A stretch of DNA of 64,000 bases from Trebouxia sp. TZW2008 (Eukaryota; Chlorophyta; Trebouxiophyceae; Trebouxiales; Trebouxiaceae), in contig BDIU01000413.1 of the NCBI GenBank assembly GCA_002118135.1, forward strand, positions 439 through 64,438, in the 5' to 3' direction. Numbering within the stretch: the stretch's first letter is position 1; every line of letters starts with the position of its first letter. Position numbers and translations under genes: made by a program. Below the pieces are notes generated by a model, which saw nothing but the letters and a program-made list of their open reading frames with translations, was not told the DNA's origin and ran no database searches. Positions 46,462-56,237 of the stretch are shown here, piece by piece.

Positions 46462-47662
46462 CAAGGCTACCAACATGTCTCAATGATATGTGATCTCGGC
46501 GGTTTCCCAATGCTAACTCATCAGTGCAGTTTTGGGAAGCTGCTTCCAGATCATCAACCAGATAAACGTGTCTCAAATTGCCAGCAGGAAAGTAAGGAAA
46601 GCTGGCGCAGCGCTCCTTCGTAATCCGCCTACTCACCACTAACTACTGCGAGGAACGTACAACAAGCAAAGCAGATTTGACAATGACTGGCAATAAGGGT
46701 GCAAGTCAGGGTGCAGCATGATTGGCAGCCAAATTTGCACTCAGCAGCCGGCACTTGAAACTCTTGTAGGTTGCCATTCTGTATTGCCAGCTCAAATTAT
46801 GCTGTTCAAGAGTTGCAACTTTGACAAGGTTTTGCTCCGAAGCTCAGCTGGCAGACAAGAAGCATCTTTCCAGCTTTTGTGCCGCCGCATCAATGTGTTT
46901 CCTGATCTCGCTTGTGACCACATCCTTGTGACGCATTTGGTTGCATGCGCACAGACATTGTTGCTGCGCTCGTTCGGTCAGCTTGCAACCGTTGAACGTC
47001 ATTTGTACAATTCTATTCATAAGGTTTGCAAGCAAAATTTGTGGGCCATGCTCATGCTGATGCTGTCAGCATGCAGATACAGTTTGAACCCCATGCCCAA
47101 ACCTCGTGCATTCAGAATGTTGATTGTTGCAACTGCCATTTGGGAACAGCTGCAGCGCTGGGGACCTAACATGTCACAATGCCTCCAGGCTGTGTGTCAA
47201 GATATCACGTGCAGGTTTGTATGATTTTCCATGCACAGCAGGGCTCAGCAGGGCGTGCTGAAGGAGAATGTCGCAAATGATTTGTGGTTTTGCCCAAATT
47301 ACAGCTATCCTGAAGCATGAAACGTAGACATCTATACTGAAAATCTCTGCACACTGCAAAAGTCAATCTATAGCTTGAACACCAACGTTCAGTCAAATCG
47401 GCTGAACTAAACATGTCAACAAGATTTGATGTGCTGTGCTGACGTGTGCTGTGCAGACAAACGTCTGACAGCCGAAAAGGCAGCGTTATAAGCAGCTGCC
47501 ATCAGTAACCAAAGGACTGCACAGGCTGATAGCAATACATTGCACCCAAACAGCACTCAATTAGATGGGTTCCAATTCATTTGTTGCTAGTCTGGACCAG
47601 CATCCCTGCACTGCGCATAGCGCCAGCAAAACTAGCTGTGAGCTATTTGCTTAGCTACTTGC
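46462..47662. other. Gap between trigger factor and eIF5A, no gene recognised
   Basis: These 1.2 kb separate two convergent genes. A 168-codon plus-strand ORF (46718-47224) is the longest open stretch, but it has no recognisable motif and unconvincing composition (rich in Cys and Leu). It may be chance. Confidence 0.3.
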
Positions 47663-49343
47663 TTATGCAGACCCTGCAGCAGCCTTGACAGCAGAAACCA
47701 TCTCCTCTCCCATGGCCTGCAGTCACAGTTGTGTTGGATGTTGGAAAGCCAGAACAGCTCCACTCAGAGCAAGGTGAGTAACCAGAAGCAAGACGAGTCC
47801 AAGTGAGTAAAACAGCATGATCTGTGTCGTTCACAGATCATGCTATGTCATCCTGCCTTGCGCAGTGCATTTTTGAACTGAGAATAGCCATGCTGTTCTG
47901 AGTGTAAGGTAAGAAGCGAACAATGCAGCACAGCCTGGCATAAATGCACCCAACGTGCTGCAGTTGTGCTACGCTCACAATTCACTGCATGCATACGATG
48001 CAATGCATACAATGCAATACATACAGCTGTGCAGTGCATACAGCTGTACAAAGCGCCACTATAATGATTGTTCACCTTGAGCACAGTGACGACCAGCTCC
48101 TTGCCATCATCAAAGTCCTTCTTGATCTGCTCGGCCAGCTTGTCAGCGTCATCAGTTCCCTTGGGCAGACCCAGGTCATCCTTGGTGTTGCCACCCTCGT
48201 CCATCAAAGACAGCTGTAGCACACAACTTGCCTCAGCTCCAGGCAGGTGCAACAGGCATGTGACATGCAGCAAATCAAATGGTCAGTACGCACTCGGCAA
48301 TGCTGCACTTGACTTTACAGCAGAAAAGTTTGCATCGATTGGGTGCATGTGCAACAGCTCTATGCATGTGCAACAATCATGGGAAATCAACTCTCATCAG
48401 AACCAAACTTGCATTAAATCCATGCGTGTGCAGGCAGGTGAAATTGAGCCAAGCAGTAATCAGCAACGAATCTTGGCTGCAGTTGGCTGTCTTGCACTTA
48501 GCTCATGCGAAGAGTTTCCAATAGATGTGTGATGTCTCATATACGGGCTAAGTGAAGCGAGGCACAGTGCTTACGTAGCCATCCTCGGACACGTCCAGCA
48601 GAGTGTACTCCTGGCGGTTGACGTGAGGGATCTGCACATAGCAACCCAAACTTGAGGCAGTCTGTTTAGAACATGGGCAGCAGCACAGCTGGGTGCCATG
48701 ACAGAATTTTTAAGCACAAGCTTCCGCAGGCAATGGGCTGCCAATGCAGCATCACAGCTCACTGCAATAAAGTGTTGACAGTAACAGCGTCAACAAAATT
48801 ACTGCCCTGGTTGAACTCTGCACATGCTGCAAAACCCAGCAATGGATACAGGCAATGAAGGGATCCATGCATCACGGCAAGTTTGCAAAGGTGAGACTCA
48901 CGTCACAATTGTGGGACGAGGGAGTCAGATCCTCATACTTCTTGCCAGTGAAGATGTCAATAGCAACAAAATGACACTTGGCGTGACCGTGCTTGCCAGT
49001 CTTTGAGGTTGAAACGTCAGCAACCTGCAAGCATGAAGACGCTGGTTTGCTCAGAACGCAGTCCATTCAACATAAACCTAACACATCATGAAAGCCACAA
49101 GCACTTGGGAGCAAGCTTTGCGACTCGTGCGCGTGACAGGTTCATGGACAGGATTTGTGCTGTGTGCGCAGCACACGTGCGTGCGTCAATCAAGGCGTGC
49201 GCTCATTGCCTCACCTTGCAAGGGCGGCCCTTGATCACCAAAAAGCCGTTCTTACGAACAGTTCCTGCCTGCTGTGGGTAGGTCAAGGAAGCACCAGCGT
49301 CAGCACTCTCGAAGTGTACGTCGTGTCCAGCAGTATCAGCCAT
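47663..49343 (-). CDS. Translation factor eIF5A
   Basis: eIF5A is the hypusine-containing factor that relieves ribosome stalling. Exons 49343-49215, 49024-48902, 48631-48575, 48213-48076 and 47716-47663 are in phase and encode 166 residues, the normal length. The N-terminus [19 protein letters not shown] is followed by [15 protein letters not shown]. The hypusine loop [19 protein letters not shown] is intact, with the modified Lys in [55 protein letters not shown] and a C-terminal [17 protein letters not shown] follow. No exon copies were noticed in its introns, unlike the neighbouring genes. Confidence 0.97.
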
Positions 49344-51038
49344 TATGTGTAGCAGCGGGACGAGAGACGCTGCTCGTAGATCGCGGGGTAGTGCTTGCAA
49401 CCCGCCTGAGCAGTGAGCGACGGCTGCTTGCGGCTGTTATTGCGAAAAAACAGTTATTACGCCAGCCTAATCAGGCTATCAGAGGGTCAGGTGGAAGTCA
49501 CACCAGGAGGTGCAGCATGAACGTGTGAGCGCCAACATCTGCAAGGATGTCACACCGGTATGCCTGTTGCTTTGGACAGCGCAGGCCGGAGCAGACACTT
49601 AGCAAATGCATGCACATTGATGTTTTGGCGAAGATGAACGGTATGCACTGCAGTGTTGGTATGGCATGCTGGCAACCACATGATGAGTCTGCAAGGCTTC
49701 AGCTTTGGCCACACATTTCGGAACTTTCCAGCATGGTCATGTGTCATGGCACTTGGCCTGAGGTGCTGCCATCTAGGGATGCATGCTGGCATCCCGAGAG
49801 CATCAAAGTCAGTTTTGCAAAACGCCCATCAATTGAAGTTGACGCTGCAATACAGACGTTGTAAATATATATAAAGAGTAACAAGTGTGCAGCTATTACA
49901 GCACTTGAAGTCAATGTTGCAAAATGCTGTTTGCAAGCTAAGAGAGCAAGTGTTGACCATTTCAGAATCAAAATTTTGTGACAAAATGGATGCAGATCTA
50001 CAATAGCCACATGTGTAGGTCACAACTTGTGTCTGAATGCTGTACTCTATCATGGCATGACCCTGTTGTAACAGCTCAAGCTGACCTGCAGGTGAGTCTA
50101 GAAGCGAGTCAGATACTTTTGCTGTGCTGAATGTCAAACTGTGTATAAGAATACTCTGCACAGGCACAGCCAATATTGGCAATGCAGTGCATGCTGCCCC
50201 ATGCTTATGTTCAGCAAAGCTGTTGAGCAGTGAGTGACACATCGTGTATTGACCAGTCAGGAACTTTTCAGCCCAATACAGAGCCAACATACTTCGGCGA
50301 TAGAAGCATCCCTCACTACACAACAGCCACTGACACTCTAGCGAAATGGAATTGCAGAATGCATCCATCTGGCGCTCCAGAACAGAATGAAGCGCTCTGC
50401 ACCTCCCTTGTGCTCTGAGCGCAAGGAGCTATGGTGCAGTGGTTGTCGCCCTTTTGGCTGAAACAAACCTTACAGCTCTGTGTTGATATAACAATAAATG
50501 ATTACACGTTTCAGCACATGTGCTAGGTGTGTGTGGCCGAAATCCTATCCTGCCAGGCCGGCTTGTTCTAATTGATATACACAGTCCCCCTCAACCCTGC
50601 CTGCTCTTGATCCTGTCCTGAAGCAAAAAGTATTAGCCCAATTGTGGCAGGATGAGCTTGGTGTAATTTTAGGCCCATAAATTGTATTGAATGCCAAGTA
50701 ACGGCCACTACAGCCTCCCACACTACCATGGTGGCTCTGACTGTGCTTGCCACTTCTGTCTGGCTCCACATTTGAGAAACCGGAGTGTTCATCAATGCAG
50801 TCAACTCGGGAATTTGCGCTGCAAAATGAGATGACTAAAGTCAGTCACACACCTCTCTGTGCACAAGCTCCAGCAGTCTTTTGTCTGAGTTTGGGAGTGA
50901 ATGACAGGTCTGCTGTGACAATGTACATATTTCATAGACTGGCCTCTGCTGAAGATACTAAGCGTCATGGGTCAGCACTGAGATGCCCTTCACCAATATG
51001 GTCCTTGAGCTTCAAGCAGTTGAGACAGCAAAGGGGCC
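49344..51038. other. Region without a recognised gene
   Basis: Plus-strand ORFs at 49547-49864 and minus-strand ORFs at 50368-49829 overlap each other and show no family motif. A minus ORF at 50804-50568 contains WHSIQFMGLKLHQAHPATIG followed by LILFASGQDQEQAG, which looks protein-like but could not be assigned. Confidence 0.3.
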
Positions 51039-51110
51039 ATGGCCAAAGTGCATAGCCTGCGCAGTAGCTCTGGCAAGTCCTTGCTGGCTGCTGAAGCTGA
51101 TCACATCAGT
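51039..51110 (+). other. Candidate first exon of an unknown gene
   Basis: An ATG in a GGCCATGGCC context opens MAKVHSLRSSSGKSLLAAEA followed by DHIS, ending at a good donor (GTAAGT) in phase 0. The next exon was not found. It may belong to the gene carrying the PNRC-like motif at 52382-52682. Confidence 0.35.
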
Positions 51111-51635
51111 GTAAGTACAGACCGCTTCAAATGCACACTGCTGGTACAAGTCAGCTCTATACTTATACAGGCCAAATAAACAGGAAACACTGCGTGGGTG
51201 TAGTATTGAAAGCCAACTTTGTCAAGGTTAGAGTATGTGCAGCACGCATCTTGCAGATGATGCAAGCCTGCCAGCCATGCGTGCTTGTATGCCTTGTAGC
51301 CGTAGTCGCTTTGTGCATGCAGAAGTGCTGGTTTATGGGGGTTTCAGCCTGCCTTAAATGGCCGCTATTGCGCTTTGCTTCCTCTTCGACGTGGCACATA
51401 ATGCTTGGCTGTATAGGACTCGAGGACGCCTGCTGACAGCTTAGCTCTCAGCCCAAGCCACAGCTCGATACAGCTGCAGCAGCAACAGTCACAGCATCTG
51501 TAAAAGCGATATTCTATGCATGAGCGTGCGTCTCACGCGCCAACTTAAGTGAAAGCTGTGCCTCAAAGACGGTCATCGCGACGATTTCCTTGAGCCTCAC
51601 ACGCATGGTGGTGCTCCAAACTGACGCCTTCGACT

Positions 51636-52022
51636 GTGTATGCAGCATACAGTATGCTGACTGTATGCTGCAAGAGTAGCGAATCTAGCGGTGGCCGCAG
51701 CTATGTAATGCCGTTAGTACTTTATGCTCAGCGCTTGCAGGCAGCTGGCGAACTGTTCTTCACAGATCTGGACGGCTTATTCCAGTGTTGTACCTTGCAC
51801 GGCGAAGCTTCCGCAGACGCACCCTATTTAGGGCGCGTTTCGCAAATTGGCGTGACGCGGGACGTCACAAGTCGTTGTCGTGATATATTACGTGACACTT
51901 TTGGTGCAGCTCACAGCTTAGATGGCCTGTCTAGTCCTGCCCCAGGAGAAGTCGTTCGAGGTATTTTGGTTTCTGTCTATTACTTTGGTAGATGCGGGTT
52001 TGTATTTGAGCCCGCAACTTGA
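51636..52022 (+). other. Unassigned 128-codon ORF
   Basis: The ORF reads GELFFTDLDGLFQCCTLHGE and GVTRDVTSRCRDILRDTFGA before ending in YYFGRCGFVFEPAT. Composition is more protein-like than most ORFs nearby, but no family is recognised. It could be an exon of the same unknown gene as 51039-51110. Confidence 0.3.
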
Positions 52023-52296
52023 CCCACATGGGCTTTCGCTGTACTGTAGTTCGAACACGGTGCCTTCAAGACGGACGACGAGTCAGGCGTTGAGCGACTG
52101 GTAGCTAGTTGTCAAAAGCGCGCCATGCCAGTCTCGGCAGGCGCGGGACGTACTCTTGTGCCTTACTTCAGCAGCTCAGACGAATGTGTAAACGAGACTC
52201 TGAGTAAATCGCACGGGGAAGCTGCAAGGTGCGATAGCTTTGCAGGGCTTGCGTGAAAAGCTTTGTGACTGCACTTGCATGAATCTTTTGCGAACG

Positions 52297-52358
52297 CACC
52301 ATCACGGCATATTTCAGGGCTGTAAAGCACCATCACGGCATATTTCAGGGCTGTAAAG
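52297..52358 (+). repeat. Perfect 31-bp tandem duplication
   Basis: The 31-bp unit beginning CACCATCACGGCATATTTCA occurs twice in immediate succession with no mismatch. Confidence 0.97.
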
Positions 52359-52381
52359 TGCTTGTGTGCTCGTAGAAACAG

Positions 52382-52682
52382 AAGGAAGGCCGGTAAGAAG
52401 AGCGTTGCAAAATCAGAGGAGATGCGCTCCCAAGCTGGCAGCCCACCCAAGCAACTTCCAAAAGCTGCTGCAGCAAAGCAGCGAGGGACTTCATCTGGTA
52501 GATCTGCAGTTCTGTACACTTCTCACAGCAACACTGAAGTAGCACAGCGCCTGAGCGACATGAAGTCAGTGAGTGTTGGCAATTCAAATGATGCAAAGGC
52601 CTGGGCTGGACCCAGCTACTATACTTCCCCCCCTCCAGAAGACTTGCCAATGCCCACACCATTTTTGCTTAGTGTATCATAG
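52382..52682 (+). CDS. PNRC/EDC1-like decapping-activator motif protein, 3' exon
   Basis: From an acceptor at about 52381 the frame reads a basic start (RKAGKKSVAKSEEMRSQAGS), a Ser/Lys/Gln-rich middle and a C-terminal WAGPSYYTSPPPEDLPMPTP followed by FLLSVS and a stop. The (Y/F/W)AGxx(F/Y)xxSPxPxxLPxPxF pattern matches the short motif that animal PNRC proteins, yeast Edc1/2 and small plant proteins use to bind Dcp1 and activate mRNA decapping. No upstream ATG is in frame within this exon, so at least one 5' exon is missing (candidates at 51039-51110 or 51636-52022). Motif recognition is from memory. Confidence 0.55.
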
Positions 52683-54046
52683 TATACAGCACTGACAGCA
52701 GCTTGCATGTCAAGCTTCTGCGTCTTGTCACCCATTCTATGGCTTTTTTGTCAGTCATGATTTTGTTTGCACAAAGCTTGGTTCAGCAGCGTCTTTTCAA
52801 AAGCTGCTGATCAATCTTTTCTATAGAGCCATGTATACTGATAGCTAGTGGTCAAAGTTTCTTTTGTGAGTGTGTTCAGCCATTCCTTCAGCTTCTGGTT
52901 TGCAAATCAGGTTGGAGTGTTGCTACTGTGTGCAGCTTTTGTGGAAGGGCTTTCCTCAGTGTATTGTCAACAGAAGCTTTATGATCACTTGTGCCACATA
53001 TGGAGCAGGCTGTGCACATTCAGAGCAGTTCTCGTGCAAAGGTGTTTCAGCAAAGTAGTGGTCAGATCTTCAGCTGGGCTTTACTTGTACATCCAATTTG
53101 GAGAGATTGCTCATCACTAGCCATTGCTAGTGTTGGCACACGCATACATTTGGTGTTAGATTGTGAGGCTGTGCTGCCTTACGCTACATGCCTTTCATGA
53201 TGGACAAGTGGGAGACATCCATCAATGGATTTGTGGGAGGATCAGATCCTTGTGATCTGATCAGCAAATGCAGACTTGTCTCTTGGGCGTTTATGCTCCA
53301 GTGTGGTAGGATCAATAGCGATTCGTATTTGTAGTGTGATGGATTATATGCTGCGACAACATATTGCCATAGTTCGTTAGTTCATGCGTTGCATAGCTTA
53401 TGCGCAATTGTAAAAGTGAAAAGCGTATTTATTACCTCAGATGCTTACGTGACGTACGTTAAACGCTCTGCAGCACGATATAAGCATGTCACAGTAGCGT
53501 GTGGCAGACCATGTGGGTCACACGAGCTTGACTGTGTCAAGCACAGAGCATACCAGGCTGGCTCAAGATCGTTATTGACATGCATACACTTTCATGTGAC
53601 TAGATGATTTTCACCATGCACCTGTCAAAATTTAACCAGGAAGCCCCCCCAAACCCCCTTCCCCCTCGTTAGCCATAATCTGAATAATATATACGCGTGC
53701 AAAGCAAGCTGGCCATCGTTCCTTGTGGTCAGTGTTTGCGAGTGGACAGATTACGACTGCGCAACGCGTCAGCATTCCATTAGGCTTGCCCCGTTTGGAT
53801 CTACAAACTGCGCATGTCTTTTAAGAAGAAGGCTGAGATCTGAATTGAGGTGTGGCCTACCTAGGAGCCATGCTGGGGGAACTACAGCACTGTCGATGAT
53901 GGCAAACATCTTGCAGACACTGGCAACGGCTACATGTGCTGCTTGCATCACCATGCATTTACATATTCTGCTCTGCATAAATCACTGTTGTTGCCCTCAG
54001 CTGTAATTGCACTGAACAGTGTCAAACCAGAGCAACCTTTTTGCAG
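52683..54046. other. Gap without a recognised gene
   Basis: A 1.3-kb stretch with only short ORFs. At 53638-53668 there is a C-rich tract (CCCCCCC and CCCCCTTCCCCC). No promoter, RNA gene or repeat array was recognised. Confidence 0.35.
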
Positions 54047-54136
54047 ATGTGTGAAGAGATGCCTGGACTGGTCTTCAGACAGCTTCAAAGGGTCAGATCT
54101 GGTCCTCAGATGCAACAGCTAATGTCAGCTGTACAG
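54047..54136 (+). other. Candidate internal exon of an unknown gene
   Basis: Between a TTTTTGCAG acceptor and a GTAGTA donor lie exactly 30 open codons reading EEMPGLVFRQLQRVRSGPQM then QQLMSAVQ. Composition and borders look like a true helical exon. Neighbouring exons and identity are unknown. Confidence 0.4.
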
Positions 54137-54751
54137 GTAGTACACGAGGGTGTGATTGTAAGTATTCTTGCGAAAAGCGTTTGACTATGCCTTTTGCAGA
54201 CAGCACGCCATTTTGAAGCGATCCCCAGTGAGAACACATGACTACTATTCCTGACAACAGCCAGACTCAGGCCAACATCTCAGTTGCTGTGTTTGCACCA
54301 AAATGTAAATGCCGCTCTCACAAGGTAGCAACAACACACTTGTCAACATACTGAGAGGCTAAATGCCTTAGTTTGACTCAGGTAGCAGGAGTCTGGACGG
54401 AACTTATGTGTCATGCTTGATGAAGGCATGGTGCGGTCAACGTGACCAACACTGCTCTCAGGATGCCTCATCCTTAAGTTGCACTCATGCAACATAGCAC
54501 AATTGCCAAGTCTTGTGCCTGTGCCTGTGCTGAGCCCTGATATCGTATGCAGTCATGCCACAAGGACATGTTTGAGTTGCTAGCAAAGGCAAGCTGGCTT
54601 GCGCCTGGTGACCTGCACAGCAGCAAAAGGTGTCTGGTGACATACAAGACGTGCAAAGATACTTGCATGTGGTGCAGCATTTCTGGCTTGCAAGCATGGC
54701 AGAAAAGGCGTGCGTATCGACAGCCATACCGAAGCAAACCCATACCTGCAT
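54137..54751. other. Gap, no gene recognised
   Basis: Overlapping ORFs on both strands (for example 54547-54795 plus) have no family motif. The last exon of the small minus-strand gene at 54752-55013 begins just to the right. Confidence 0.3.
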
Positions 54752-55013
54752 CTAATGATGATCGCTGCTGGACTGTTGTTTTTTCGCCGCACTAGCAGCT
54801 CTCGACTGCAAAAGCCAGCTGGGGTCAGTAGCCTGCAAGGGTTGCCACGAAATACGTGCAGGTGGCCTGTCTGCTACTCACCTTGAGGTAGCCTAGCTTG
54901 ACACCCCCGTACACAAAGCCGAATGATGCTGCAGATATCCGCAGTACCTGCACTTCAACACTTTTCAAGGGCGACGGGAGCTTCTCAAGCGATGCAAAGA
55001 TGACCACATGCAT
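54752..55013 (-). CDS. ATP synthase subunit e-like small membrane protein
   Basis: Two exons (55013-54882 and 54805-54752) join in phase to about 61 residues. The protein has SPLKSVEVQVLRISAASFGF then VYGGVKLGYLK, and a short charged tail SRAASAAKKQQSSSDHH. The hydrophobic segment with a GFVYGG pattern followed by a YLK end resembles mitochondrial F1Fo ATP synthase subunit e, a dimerisation subunit with a GxxxG-type helix. The start could also be an ATG at 55052 (MNPYSGTSSLAQ), or lie in an upstream exon. The small size makes the assignment tentative. Confidence 0.5.
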
Positions 55014-55052
55014 CACCTGTGCCAAAGAGCTGGTTCCCGAATACGGATTCAT

Positions 55053-56237
55053 GCCCGTGCAAATAACACGGCGTGTCCAATCGAGCGACGCTTGCGATCG
55101 AGCGCCTGGTGCTGATGCAATGCTTGAAAGGCAACACTACTTCCATGCCCTGGGCAGATCAGCTGCAAGGGTAAAGAGCCTATGCCAGGGTTCCCTTCTG
55201 GAGTTATGCTTTCACCCTTGTCACAGGGCCTTGTGTCGTTCAACGCAAGCTGCGTCGAAGTCCGCTTGGTGCAAGCTGCTGTTATGCATGTCTGCATATC
55301 TGAGAAGAGACAAGCGATGTAGGCAGCATCCCACCTGGTCATAAGACGTAGCCCGAACGAGGGGCTGATTGATCAGGCTCTCTGTCCGCAACGAGGTTGT
55401 GAAGAGTGGCTGGACATAGCATGCCCGCTTGAACGAGCAGTGCGTCAGCATGCGCGCAGGCTGCTTTGGTTGGCAGCCAGTTGCTTACCACTCTGAGCTG
55501 ACCCACAAGCCCCTAGCCTGCAGACAGTTTCTCAAATTGCCAAGCAGACAGCAGCAAGGCTCTTACTTGCGCCAGGTAGTACTTGACGCGTCACTGTATG
55601 GTGGCACTGTCTGTGACTACACTCCTCTGACCTGTACGGTCTGCATGTTTTCAGGAGCTTCACAACACTCGCACCTCAACCCAATACGGCCGGCGCCCAC
55701 TTCTTATTAGGGCATCCTTGCAACATAACACACAGCTTCAGGACAACCAGCGCCCTGCCTGCTTATGCAGAGGGCGTGCTCGCCAAAAACATTCCCGCCA
55801 CACTGTTGCCCAGGCAAGCTGCAACATATCGACTTGCGTCACATGTTGAGTCTACGTAGTTCCTGCATGTCATCACAGCTCCATCATCATCATCAGTGAC
55901 ATGCGTTCTAGTGAGCTTACATGACTCAGCCAGGTGCATACAGAAGCAATGAACTACATGCAAGCTAGGTGCATACAGACACAATGAACTGCTTGCAAAC
56001 ACATCTGCCCAAAGCAGAATCCTCGTAGGCAACCTGCTTCAGCTGAGCCTTGTGGCATCTCTCCACAACACAGGAGAGCTCTCAACCTTCAGCGCATATG
56101 CCATCAGCAGCAGCTGACGCAAACCTAGCGTTGCATGCTCTTCTGCCTCAATGCAAGCGTGGGACGCATGCTTGCTTGCATTCAGTCATTTTGAGCCAGC
56201 GCAAATGAACCACAGCTGACACCCGTGTTTTCGGCAG
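55053..56237. other. Probable 5' part of the FtsH-like gene, exons not resolved
   Basis: Upstream exons of the FtsH-like gene must lie here or further left, because its first clear exon starts in mid-protein. A candidate is 55523-55572, TVSQIAKQTAARLLLAP between CTGCAG and GTAGTA, followed by ELHNTRTSTQYGRRPLL near 55657. These were not joined with confidence. Confidence 0.3.

Noticed and set aside
46718..47224. 168-codon plus-strand ORF
   Set aside because: No motif, no splice context and a Cys/Leu-rich composition typical of random translation; kept only as a note in the gap entry.
50440..50480. CCCTTTTGGCTGAAAC resembling the 5' part of U2 snRNA
   Set aside because: Similarity is limited to about ten bases. 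The U2 branch-site recognition region and stem-loops are not present downstream.
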